From Planctomycetota bacterium (lineage in GTDB: Bacteria; Planctomycetota; Planctomycetia; Pirellulales; Pirellulaceae): 64,000 nt of DNA. Each line of letters starts with the position of its first letter. Positions within the stretch are counted from its first letter, which is position 1. Below the pieces are notes generated by a model. The model worked only from the letters and a program-made list of their open reading frames with translations, was not told where the DNA came from and did no database searches. Location of the stretch: positions 42,865 through 106,864 of the forward strand of contig JABAAE010000011.1 in NCBI GenBank assembly GCA_014238905.1. The letters are read 5' to 3'. This document shows, in pieces, positions 48,772-57,252 of the stretch. Position numbers and translations under genes: made by a program.

Positions 48772-49842
48772 ATGAAAATTCTAATCGCCAGCCCCGTGTC
48801 AGCCAATTCGACAAGAGGGAATCGGATTTCGGCTATCCGGTGGACCGATATGCTTCGAGAGTTAGGGCATCAGGTTGTGCTTAAAGAGGAGGGCGAAATG
48901 GGTGGTCAGTCTGTTTCCTCGGCTGATCATCGCAGTGAAACGACAAGCGTCGATGGCCAAGAGGAGGGATTTGACGAGCAGGAATTCGACTGTTTGATTG
49001 CACTCCACGCTCGTAGAAGTGCGTTATCGGTAGAATGGTTTCACGAACGATTTCCTGCTGGTTGCATCGTCGTTTGTTTAACGGGAACGGATTTACATGG
49101 CGATTTGCAGCCATCAACAGATGACAACCAAAGCCAATCGCAGATGCGTCATCAAATCGCGGTCAGGTCTTTGGAGTTGGCAGATCGATTGGTGCTACTT
49201 GAACCCGAGGGATTAAAACGGATTCCCCAAAAGCACCGCGCCAAGTGTCAGGTTATTTTTCAGTCTGCAGAACAATCCGATGATCGGGGAGAGCCGCCCG
49301 CGGACCATTTTCTGGTCAGTGTGATCGGTCATTTGCGTCCCATTAAGGATCCGTTTCGTGTTGCTGAAGCGGTTCGCTCATTGCCGGAAACCTCCAAGAT
49401 TTCAGTGATTCAAATCGGAGATGCGTTATCTGCTGAAATGAAGGAGCAGGCGATCAGAGAACAGGCGGATAACCCTCGTTATCACTGGATCGGTTCGGTT
49501 TCCCATCAGGAGGCTCTTCGGGTTTTGACACAGAGTCACTTGACAGTCTTAAGTTCCTTCGCCGAAGGAGGTCCGAGTGTGTTATCTGAGGCCATCGTGA
49601 ATCACATTCCAGTGCTGTCGAGCCGAATCGATGCATCCCTGGGGATTTTGGGCAGTGGCTACCAGGGGTTTTTTGACGCTGGAGCAACACAAGAGTTGGC
49701 AAGGCTGTTAATCAGGGCAGAGTCCGATTCAGGTTTTCTTGGTCAACTGAGGACGGAGGTCAAATCAAGAGCCGGGTTTTTTAAGAGGTCTGCCGAAAAG
49801 GCTGCCTGGAGTCAGCTGTTGGATTCACTGGAGCTGAATTGA
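48772..49842 (+). CDS. senB: Glycosyltransferase of the SenB/TIGR04348 family
   Basis: 356 residues. Family hallmarks in order: ILIASPVSANSTRGNRISAI with RWTDMLRELGH, LIALHARRSALSVEWF (near 75-90), CLTGTDLHGDL (102-112), SLELADRLVLLEPEG, VIGHLRPIKDPFR, NPRYHWIGSVSHQEAL, SSFAEGGPSVLSEAI and PVLSSRIDASLGILGSGYQG. TIGR04348 proteins include SenB, the selenosugar synthase of selenoneine synthesis, which uses a UDP-sugar and selenophosphate. The partner genes senA (an EgtB-like enzyme) and senC (a SelD homologue) are not in this window. Family membership is well supported; the selenium role is not proven here. A Q/D/E-rich insertion lies at about 45-70. Confidence 0.75.
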   Translation: MKILIASPVSANSTRGNRISAIRWTDMLRELGHQVVLKEEGEMGGQSVSSADHRSETTSVDGQEEGFDEQEFDCLIALHARRSALSVEWFHERFPAGCIVVCLTGTDLHGDLQPSTDDNQSQSQMRHQIAVRSLELADRLVLLEPEGLKRIPQKHRAKCQVIFQSAEQSDDRGEPPADHFLVSVIGHLRPIKDPFRVAEAVRSLPETSKISVIQIGDALSAEMKEQAIREQADNPRYHWIGSVSHQEALRVLTQSHLTVLSSFAEGGPSVLSEAIVNHIPVLSSRIDASLGILGSGYQGFFDAGATQELARLLIRAESDSGFLGQLRTEVKSRAGFFKRSAEKAAWSQLLDSLELN

Positions 49843-50146
49843 CATTTCCCCCAATGGTGAAGTCAAAGGAAAAGCCCGGTCGGATAACTGGCGGATCCCG
49901 TTCAAAAAGAGCGGATGTCACGAAAAATGTGGTGGATCTACCCCGATTTCGTCAAGAATGGAATTGAATATCAGAGAAGATCTTCTGTAAGATGAGAGTG
50001 GTCTGATGATTTTAAACCGGACGTGAATCGGGTCATCAACCTGCCCACAATAACCTGCACCCAATAACCTGCACCCAACAGCCTGCACCCAATGGTGGTC
50101 CATCCTGCACGGTTGATTAACGTTCCCACCTGGGAGTTTTCTACTA
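49843..50146. other. Intergenic region with 14-bp tandem repeats
   Basis: 304 bases upstream of a DUF1501 gene. No gene seen. It carries three tandem 14-bp repeats (50050-50091, listed separately) and the likely promoter of the next gene. Confidence 0.5.
50050..50091. repeat. Three 14-bp tandem repeats upstream of a DUF1501 gene
   Basis: ATAACCTGCACCCA occurs at 50050-50063 and 50064-50077, and as ACAGCCTGCACCCA at 50078-50091, ending 55 bases before the start codon. It could be an array of regulator sites or simple slippage. Confidence 0.85.
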
Positions 50147-51493
50147 ATGCTTCGAATTGAAGGTTCTTCAAAAAAACTGTGCGACGGTGTTTCGCGTCGT
50201 AAATTTATCGAGGTTGGCACATTGTCGGCGTTTGGTCTGTCGATTTCAGATCTGCTGCGGGGAGAGGCCAATGCTGCGGTGAGGTCCAAGGTGAGTGGCT
50301 CTCCCAAGAGTGTGATCCTGATTTGGCAGCATGGCGGACCGTCGCAGTTGGACACCTTTGACATGAAGATGGACCAACCAGAAGAGGTTCGAGGTCCCTA
50401 TCAGCCAATCAATACCAACGTTCCCGGGATCCAGGTTTCGGAGTTAATGAAGTACCATGCGAAAGTAATGGATCATTGTTCCATCATTCGATCCTTTACG
50501 CACGGAAACGGCGATCACTGGGCGGCGGCTCATTGGATGCTGACCGGTTATCTTGGGGCCACCGGTGCAGATCGTGTTGCCCGTAACCCGGCGATGGGAG
50601 CGATTGCCTCCAAGCTCTTGGGGCCCGTTCGTACTGGTGTTCCGGCTGGAATTAATATCAATGATGGCGGGTTTGGATTTCATGGGGGTGCCCATCTTGG
50701 TGTCGCTCACAATCCGTTTCGGATTGGCGACTTCAGTTATGGCAATGAAGCCGGTCGGTTGCCTACCGGGAGTGATAAGAGTTTTAAATTGACCGACGGT
50801 TTGAGCGCCGATCGGCTCATGAATCGTGTGTCTTTGATGTCTCAATTCGACCAGCTTCGAAGGGATGTCGATGCTCGAGGGACGTTTGGGAATTTAGATG
50901 AGATTAACAATCAAGCTAGAGAGATGTTGCTGTCAGGTAGAGCCCGTCGAGCATTTAAGTTAGATGAAGAAGATGTGAAGCTGCGGGAAAAATATGGACC
51001 TGGTTGGGGCGAGCAAGCGCTTTTGGCTCGCCGTTTTATTGAGGCAGGCGTTCGTTTTGTAACCCTCAATACCGGCTACTGGGATGATCATGGCAATATC
51101 AAACGTGCTTTGGATAGTAAAATGGTACGGCACGATCGGGCCGTTGGCGTTCTCATCGAGGATCTTGCCAATCGGGGGTTGTTGGAAAGCACCCTCGTGG
51201 TGACCGCTGGTGAATTTGGGCGTACACCAAAAATCAACAAAGATGCCGGTCGCGATCATTGGCCACAGGCTCAAAGTATTCTGGTTGCAGGTGGCGGGTA
51301 TAAAGGTGGCCAATTCATTGGAAGTACCAACAGCAAAGCAGAGCACCCTACATCCCGGCCTGTTAAACCGGCTGATTTCAATGCTATTCTTTACCATGCT
51401 CTGGGACTCAAACCCGACGATACCATCAACAACGTGGCAGGTCGTCCTGTTCACTTGGCTCCCAATGGCGTCGTCCCAAGAGAATTGTTGTAA
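50147..51493 (+). CDS. DUF1501 protein with twin-arginine signal
   Basis: 448 residues. Twin-arginine motif SRRKFIEVG near residue 19 with hydrophobic TLSAFGLSISDLL, so export in folded form. The body is a sulfatase/alkaline-phosphatase-fold-like DUF1501 protein: VILIWQHGGPSQLDTFDMK, SIIRSFTHGNGDHWAAAHWM, QALLARRFIEAGVRFVTLNT, STLVVTAGEFGRTPKINKDA and GRDHWPQAQSILVAGGGYKG. The function is unproven; such proteins usually pair with DUF1549/DUF1553 proteins, but this one stands alone here. Confidence 0.92.
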   Translation: MLRIEGSSKKLCDGVSRRKFIEVGTLSAFGLSISDLLRGEANAAVRSKVSGSPKSVILIWQHGGPSQLDTFDMKMDQPEEVRGPYQPINTNVPGIQVSELMKYHAKVMDHCSIIRSFTHGNGDHWAAAHWMLTGYLGATGADRVARNPAMGAIASKLLGPVRTGVPAGININDGGFGFHGGAHLGVAHNPFRIGDFSYGNEAGRLPTGSDKSFKLTDGLSADRLMNRVSLMSQFDQLRRDVDARGTFGNLDEINNQAREMLLSGRARRAFKLDEEDVKLREKYGPGWGEQALLARRFIEAGVRFVTLNTGYWDDHGNIKRALDSKMVRHDRAVGVLIEDLANRGLLESTLVVTAGEFGRTPKINKDAGRDHWPQAQSILVAGGGYKGGQFIGSTNSKAEHPTSRPVKPADFNAILYHALGLKPDDTINNVAGRPVHLAPNGVVPRELL

Positions 51494-51608
51494 GACTACT
51501 TGTGAAGGGTCGTCGGGCACACCGGGATCGGGATGCGTTGAGGCTTGGCGGACCCGATGGGGCACTGGATGCGATCGTTCGGTGAGATCGTTCGGTGAGA
51601 CGACTATT

Positions 51609-52655
51609 CTACCGCAGGTAGGTTTGCGAATTCAGGCGGCTTTGAATTGAATAGTCTGTTGGAGGAGCTTGGATCGTTGAGCCTGGTGACTCTGATTTCA
51701 CTCGACGAATTTCCTGTAGGTAAAAGCTCTCGGCAGGATTCGTCTTTTCGGAATCCGCTGTGGTTTCGGGCGGAAGGTCGGTCGTGTCGTTACGCTGGCC
51801 AACCAAATCAAACTCACTGTTGGAGGTGGTTGGTAATCCAACCGGTAGTGCAGGAATAGGAGTGCCAACGAGAACTGGAGGTGACTCTGGTTTCGGGCAC
51901 CCATTTTTGACCCATTGAAGCCAGGTGACTTGTAATTCAGAGAGGTCCCGTATCTGGTAACAGTCCGCGATTGCTCGATTCCAATCAGACGATGGGAGGC
52001 CGGATTCGATGAATTTGACAAACTTTCTTTTGCCCCCTCGCTGGATCAGGAATCGACTGAGGGAGTAGCCCTGAGCGTAAAGCGGAAGTAGGTCGTGGGG
52101 GTAGTTCTTCATACCGAACATCTGATTAAACGGTATGCCTTTGCCTGTTGTGAGTGTGTCTATCAACACGCGGTGATTGGCTCGCCGCTCGGAAATATGC
52201 TCTACCGTGGTGCAGGCACCTTCGTCTGCCCAGCGGGGCAAGGGGCGATTAAAATGTGTGGCGAAAATGGTGTGGGTAATTTCATGTGGCAGAACCGAGT
52301 CCACCATTCGCTCTCGATTTCCCCGGATCGTCATCACAAAGTTGAATGGGCCATCTGAACCGGCAAATGTGATATGGGTTTCGCCGCAAACCTGCGGTCC
52401 CGGGATGGCAGAAATCGAGCAGGGACGCTCCCAATCGGGCAGTTCCTGATTGAGCCACTCCTTCGCAAGTTCGCGACGGTATTTCTCGGCTGCAAACCCA
52501 ATTTGAGTTGCCAGTTCCCTGTTATGCGCGGTGACCAAGAAGTTCTTGCTGCGGTAGTTCACCCGGGAAGGTTCGCCACCGAGGCTGGTCTGCGCTGTCA
52601 ACAATGTCAGCAAAGAAAGAATTAAGTAACTGGACAATCGAGCTTCCATGCTCAT
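51609..52655 (-). CDS. Exported protein with gluzincin-type metallopeptidase motif
   Basis: 348 residues. The ATG at 52655 follows AAGGGAG at 6 bases; the track of the frame to a TTG at 52661 is not needed. Signal peptide (SSYLILSLLTLLTAQTSLGG). Zinc motif HEITH at residues 124-128 and a candidate third ligand Glu at 145 in RWADEGA. Peptidase-MA-like features: FNVVMTIRGNRE-type strand (here FNFVMTIRGNRERMVDSVLP), YAQGYSLSRFLIQRGGKRKF and FIESGLPSSDWNRAI. The C-terminal 90 residues are Pro/Thr-rich and likely flexible. Substrate unknown. Confidence 0.75.
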   Translation of the reverse strand: MSMEARLSSYLILSLLTLLTAQTSLGGEPSRVNYRSKNFLVTAHNRELATQIGFAAEKYRRELAKEWLNQELPDWERPCSISAIPGPQVCGETHITFAGSDGPFNFVMTIRGNRERMVDSVLPHEITHTIFATHFNRPLPRWADEGACTTVEHISERRANHRVLIDTLTTGKGIPFNQMFGMKNYPHDLLPLYAQGYSLSRFLIQRGGKRKFVKFIESGLPSSDWNRAIADCYQIRDLSELQVTWLQWVKNGCPKPESPPVLVGTPIPALPVGLPTTSNSEFDLVGQRNDTTDLPPETTADSEKTNPAESFYLQEIRRVKSESPGSTIQAPPTDYSIQSRLNSQTYLR

Positions 52656-53082
52656 CTCCAACTCCCTTTGTTGTTTATCCTTAGTCGGTCAGTCACGATC
52701 CGGCAAAACAGGAAAAAACACCTGCTGATCCATCATCAAGTATTGATTCCTTGTTGCGACACTTGTGCAACAAATTTCTTTGTTGGTTTTTGTAAACCAC
52801 CCTTGCACCAGGTTCCAGATGAAAAGATCGGTCTTTCAAGTGGGGTTAGGTGAATCATGACTGTCACAAATTCCTTCGACTGCTTCACAAATTAGCTTAT
52901 CGCCTACGTTTTCTCCTACATTGATTTGCAAAAAAAATGAACCGTTTTGCTAGCAGGAAGGTTTCGTGGAGGCAATTCAATCGCAACAACGGGTTGCGCT
53001 TTGAATTCATTAGGCAGTTGGATCTATGGTTGTCCCAATGTCACTTTCCCGTAGGGAGGTGATCAGGAAAGGTCTGGATTCC
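52656..53082. other. Divergent intergenic region between the peptidase and uvrC genes
   Basis: 427 bases. A 41-codon frame begins at an ATG near 52937 with no recognisable features. The stretch 53055-53064 (GGAGGTGATC) is a 10-base complement to the 3' end of 16S rRNA, unusually extended, but 19-20 bases ahead of the next ATG. Confidence 0.5.
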
Positions 53083-53118
53083 ATGGCGAATTCTTTTTTT
53101 GCTGGTAACGGGCTATGA
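53083..53118 (+). CDS. Possible 11-residue leader peptide overlapping uvrC start
   Basis: ATG at 53083 preceded by AGGAAAGG at about 10 bases, encoding MANSFFAGNGL and then TGA at 53116-53118, which overlaps the ATG of uvrC (53115) in an ATGA arrangement. This would allow translational coupling. No independent evidence that it is translated. Confidence 0.3.
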   Translation: MANSFFAGNGL

Positions 53119-54551
53119 TGAATATAAATGCGATAAGGCCTATGAACCAAGAACCATCAGATAGTCAGCCAGGCAAACCACTGCCGACCCCAATCGAAGC
53201 CTCACGGGAATCTGCGCCTGAGGTCAAAGGGACGTCAACCAGCGAGGTGGCGACGCAGGTTGCTCAAAAGGTAAAAGAATTCCCTGCCTCTCCAGGCGTT
53301 TATCTTTTCAAAGATGCGGCAGGTGTGGTGATCTATGTGGGCAAAGCAAAAAACCTGCGAACTCGTGCTGGCAGTTATTTTCTGAAAGCGGCCGCAGAAG
53401 AGTCGCGGTTGTCCAATTGGCTTCACGAAATTGCTGACGCCGATTATCTGGAATGCGAAAGTGAAGTCGATGCGTTGCTGGTGGAGTCCCGTTTAATCAA
53501 GGATATCCAGCCGCGAAATAACAAGGATCTCAAGGATGATAAGTCGTTTCCCTATTTGATGATTACGACCGGGGAAGATTTCCCGCGGGTGGAACTGACG
53601 CGGACGCCGCCGACCCAAGGGGTCAAGCTATATGGCCCGTTTCCCAGTGCAGGGGCATTGAGAGGTGCGATACAGGTACTTCAAAGGATTTTTAAATTTC
53701 GCACCTGTTCCCTGGATATCCAGCAGGATGATCAACGATGGAAGTGGTTTCGGCCCTGTTTACTGGCAAGTATCAAACAGTGCACAGCACCCTGCAATTT
53801 GAGAATCAGTAAGGACGCGTATCGTAAAGACATCAAGCGGTTGCAGATGTTTCTGGCAGGCAACAAGACTCGTTTGATTGGACAGTTAAAAAAAGAAATG
53901 GGCTCAGCGGCTAAGTCATTTCTTTACGAAGAGGCCGCCCGGTTGCGCGACGAGATTTCGATGCTTGAGAGTCTTGATGAACGAGGAGAGCTTGATACAC
54001 ATGCCCAACCAGAGGTCTTTTACATCGATCCGGCAAAAGGTCTGGCTGGTTTGAAAAAAATTCTACGCCTGAAGGAAACACCACGTACTATCGAAGGTGT
54101 CGATATTGCCCACCTTGGGGGAGGGGAAACGGTGGCTAGTTTGGTTCAGTTTATCGACGGGATTCCTTTTAAACCGGGCTACCGGAGGTACAAAATTAAA
54201 GAGGTATCCGGGATTGACGATTTCCGCAGTATTCATGAAGTCGTTGGCCGCCGATTCCAGAGGCTCTCTGATGAACAGGCCGCTTTTCCGGACATCCTGT
54301 TAATCGACGGTGGAAAGGGGCAGTTGTCATCGGCCAGAGAGGCGTTTGAGGCACTGCAAATCGAACCACCTACCCTGCTTTCACTAGCCAAACGTGAAGA
54401 AGAGGTTTTCGTGCCGGGAAGGTCCGAACCGTTAAAGCTATCGAAGACTTCGTTTGCCTCCCGGTTGCTACAATATGTTCGTGACGAGGCCCATCGATTT
54501 GCTCAACATTATCATCACCTTTTGCGCAAAAAGTCCCAGTTCCGCAAATAA
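53115..54551 (+). CDS. uvrC: Excinuclease ABC subunit C, short form lacking the helix-hairpin-helix tail
   Basis: 478 residues against about 600 in typical UvrC. A variable N-terminal extension (1-50), the GIY-YIG nuclease domain (GVYLFKDAAGVVIYVGKAKN, with RLIKDIQPRNNKDLKDDKSF), the CxxC-type segment (CLLASIKQCTAPCNLRI), a UVR motif (SFLYEEAARLRDEISMLESL) and the RNase-H-like endonuclease domain (GVDIAHLGGGETVASLVQFI; ILLIDGGKGQLSSAREAF; VRDEAHRFAQHYH). It ends at LLRKKSQFRK, just where the tandem HhH domain normally begins. It makes the dual incisions in nucleotide excision repair. An ATG at 53142 after AAGG is an alternative start. Confidence 0.93.
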   Translation: MMNINAIRPMNQEPSDSQPGKPLPTPIEASRESAPEVKGTSTSEVATQVAQKVKEFPASPGVYLFKDAAGVVIYVGKAKNLRTRAGSYFLKAAAEESRLSNWLHEIADADYLECESEVDALLVESRLIKDIQPRNNKDLKDDKSFPYLMITTGEDFPRVELTRTPPTQGVKLYGPFPSAGALRGAIQVLQRIFKFRTCSLDIQQDDQRWKWFRPCLLASIKQCTAPCNLRISKDAYRKDIKRLQMFLAGNKTRLIGQLKKEMGSAAKSFLYEEAARLRDEISMLESLDERGELDTHAQPEVFYIDPAKGLAGLKKILRLKETPRTIEGVDIAHLGGGETVASLVQFIDGIPFKPGYRRYKIKEVSGIDDFRSIHEVVGRRFQRLSDEQAAFPDILLIDGGKGQLSSAREAFEALQIEPPTLLSLAKREEEVFVPGRSEPLKLSKTSFASRLLQYVRDEAHRFAQHYHHLLRKKSQFRK

Positions 54552-54759
54552 TCGGTGAGAGGTTGAGTTTTTTACACCACTGATGTGCCAATAACGGGGA
54601 ATAGGGGCCGTAATGTATCCCGGTTCATTTTTATGGAGCCAGTTGGCAAACCACGTCCCCCGGGGTCCAGTAACGATGGAGCAGTTGGGAACCATTCTTT
54701 AATTGATGTTGCCAGACCACTTGGGTAAAGTGAATGCATCCACAAAAGGGACTCCTTGT

Positions 54760-57252
54760 ATGATTTGCATCTCAATACGACTATTTATTTTTTTATGCTT
54801 GCTCGGACAAATGGACGTCATCCATTGTCTGGGGCAAGAAGACGCGGTTGATGACCCCCTGCGCGGTAAGTCGATTTCTCGAGCACAGACCGTTTTTTTT
54901 GAGGAGGAGATTCGCCCGGTTCTGGCCAATCACTGCTTTCGTTGTCATGCCGACAAAAAGCAGGAAAATGATTTGCGGTTGGATTCTCGGGCGATGATGC
55001 TCCTAGGTGGTGATGCCGGTCCGGCGATTCTGCCAGGACAGCCTCATCAGAGCCTGTTAATTGAGGTGCTTCGCCGGGAGGAGGATTCAATGCCACCGGG
55101 GAAACGGTTGCGTCCGTCTGAGATTAGTGCGTTTGAAAAATGGGTAGCCATGGGCGCCCCATGGCCTGCCACCAAGCTGGGAAATCGGGGAAAGTCGAAG
55201 TTCACCGAGGCCGACCGCAGCTATTGGGCATTTCAGCCGCTAAGCGATGGTGAAGTTCCGAGCAAGCAGGCGGACGATCATTGGAGTCGAAACGAAATTG
55301 ATCGATTCGTGATTAGAAATTTTCAGGCAGGTGACGTCCAGCCTACCGAATCGGCAACCAAACGTGTTCTGATGCGTCGGCTTTATTTTGACATGGTGGG
55401 AGTGCCGCCTTCACTTACCGAACAATCTGCCTTTCTCGATGATCCAGACGACAAGGCCTATGAAAAGATGGTGGACCGATTACTGGAGGATCCGCGGTAT
55501 GGTGAAAAATGGGGAAGGCACTGGCTGGATCTGGTCAGGTATGCCGAATCAGATGGTTACAAGCAAGATGACTACCGTCCGCATGCATGGCGATATCGGG
55601 ATTACGTGATTGAGGCGTTCAATGACGATAAACCTTATGACCAATTTATTTTACAGCAGCTCGCCGGCGACGAATTGACTGATGGAAATCCTGAAAACCT
55701 GGTGGCCACCGGGTATCTACGCCACTGGATCTACGAATACAACCAACGTGATGTCAGGACTCAGTGGGACACTATTTTAAATGATCTTACCAATGTGACC
55801 GGGGATGTATTTCTGGCGATGGGTATGAATTGTGCTCGTTGTCACGATCACAAGTTCGATCCAATTTTGCAGCGGGATTATTTCCGCCTCAAGGCTTTTT
55901 TTACGCCTCTGTTGCCGCGTGACGATGTGCCACTGGCTACGCCAAGCCAACGCAAGGACTTTGAATCCAGACGGTTGCAATACGAGCAAAAAATTGGTGA
56001 CTTGAGAGAGCGGTTGGCGGCTTTGGAATCGCCATACCACGAAAAAAAGATGTTGCCGGAGATTGAAAAATTCCCTCTCGATATTCGGCCGATGATGAAA
56101 AAAGCGATCATTGACCGTACTCCCTTTGAGGTCCAGTTGGCCGATTTGGCTTTTAGGCAGGTCAAGAAACTGACAGTTGATGAATTGAAGAAACGAATCA
56201 AAGGTGAGGACCTGGAACGTTGGAATACTCTACGGGAGAAATTGGCGCAATTTGATTCTGAAAAGCCCCAGCCTTTGCCAGTCGTTTTGACAGCAACCGA
56301 TGCAGGGCCCGTTGCTCCGCCGACCCTGATGCCGGGAGATCCAACGAAGGCGAGCATTGAGCCGGGGGTTCTCCTGGTGATCGATCCTGACGCGATGGAG
56401 GGAACGCCGGATCGTCAGAGTAGCAACACAACTGGACGACGTCTTGCCTTGGCCCGTTGGATGACCGATTCAGGGAATTCCCTTACCACCCGCGTGATCG
56501 TCAATCGTGTTTGGCAATATCATTTTGGCAAAGGTATTGTAGCAACGGCAAGCGATTTTGGACGGTTGGGCGAGCAGCCGGCCGACCCTGCACTTCTGGA
56601 TTGGCTTACCCGTCGATTCATCGATAACCAATGGAAGTTCAAGCCATTACATCGCTTGATTCTGAACTCCTCGACCTACCGGCAAGCGGCAGTTGGCAAT
56701 CCAGGCTCGGATTTTCGCAGTTTTCGGCACGTTGTGCGGCGACTCAATGCAGAGCAGATACGGGATTCGATGTTATCCATTAGTGGGGAACTGAATCCTC
56801 AAATGGGCGGCCCCAGTTCGGAATGGACGGGCTTTCGCCGCACGATTTACAATAAGGTGATACGGAATCGGCGAAACCCTTTGCTTGATGTTTTTGACGC
56901 TCCCGATCATTTCAATAGCCTCGCCAAACGAAACGTGACCACCACCCCCAACCAGTCACTCTTGATGATCAACGGGGGATGGGCGCTGAAAAGAGCCGAG
57001 GCCCTGGCCATTGCGTTAGCCAAGCTGTCGACGGTTGAAGAGCAAGTTGTTGAGGCCTACCGATTGGCCTATTGCCGTTTACCGGAGAGCGATGAAAAAA
57101 CGGCGGCCATCCAGTTTTTAAATGGTTCGAAGCTGGCGAGTGATTTGCCCAGTGGGGGCCAAACCGAGGAGTCAACTTTGACAGGAAATTCCGAGCTGGT
57201 TGATTTTTGTCACGTCCTTTTTAATTCCAGTGAGTTTTTATATATCGACTGA
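54760..57252 (+). CDS. Exported PSCyt1/DUF1549/DUF1553 protein with two c-type heme motifs
   Basis: 830 residues from the ATG at 54760 (AAAAGGG upstream; leader MICISIRLFIFLCLLGQMDV); the frame is open to 54703. N-terminal planctomycete cytochrome-c-like domain with HCFRCH (EEIRPVLANHCFRCHADKK). Then DUF1549 (RNEIDRFVIRNFQAGDVQPT; WGRHWLDLVRYAESDGYKQD), with another CxxCH in MGMNCARCHDHKFDPILQRD. A coiled-coil spacer (about 405-500) precedes the C-terminal DUF1553 (TRVIVNRVWQYHFGKGIVAT, RRLNAEQIRDSMLSISGELN, NVTTTPNQSLLMING). Part of the large planctomycete secreted protein set with unknown function. Its TGA overlaps the ATG of the next gene. Confidence 0.94.
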   Translation: MICISIRLFIFLCLLGQMDVIHCLGQEDAVDDPLRGKSISRAQTVFFEEEIRPVLANHCFRCHADKKQENDLRLDSRAMMLLGGDAGPAILPGQPHQSLLIEVLRREEDSMPPGKRLRPSEISAFEKWVAMGAPWPATKLGNRGKSKFTEADRSYWAFQPLSDGEVPSKQADDHWSRNEIDRFVIRNFQAGDVQPTESATKRVLMRRLYFDMVGVPPSLTEQSAFLDDPDDKAYEKMVDRLLEDPRYGEKWGRHWLDLVRYAESDGYKQDDYRPHAWRYRDYVIEAFNDDKPYDQFILQQLAGDELTDGNPENLVATGYLRHWIYEYNQRDVRTQWDTILNDLTNVTGDVFLAMGMNCARCHDHKFDPILQRDYFRLKAFFTPLLPRDDVPLATPSQRKDFESRRLQYEQKIGDLRERLAALESPYHEKKMLPEIEKFPLDIRPMMKKAIIDRTPFEVQLADLAFRQVKKLTVDELKKRIKGEDLERWNTLREKLAQFDSEKPQPLPVVLTATDAGPVAPPTLMPGDPTKASIEPGVLLVIDPDAMEGTPDRQSSNTTGRRLALARWMTDSGNSLTTRVIVNRVWQYHFGKGIVATASDFGRLGEQPADPALLDWLTRRFIDNQWKFKPLHRLILNSSTYRQAAVGNPGSDFRSFRHVVRRLNAEQIRDSMLSISGELNPQMGGPSSEWTGFRRTIYNKVIRNRRNPLLDVFDAPDHFNSLAKRNVTTTPNQSLLMINGGWALKRAEALAIALAKLSTVEEQVVEAYRLAYCRLPESDEKTAAIQFLNGSKLASDLPSGGQTEESTLTGNSELVDFCHVLFNSSEFLYID

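Noticed and set aside
52937..53062. 41-codon frame ahead of uvrC
   Set aside because: No ribosome binding site or similarity recognised.
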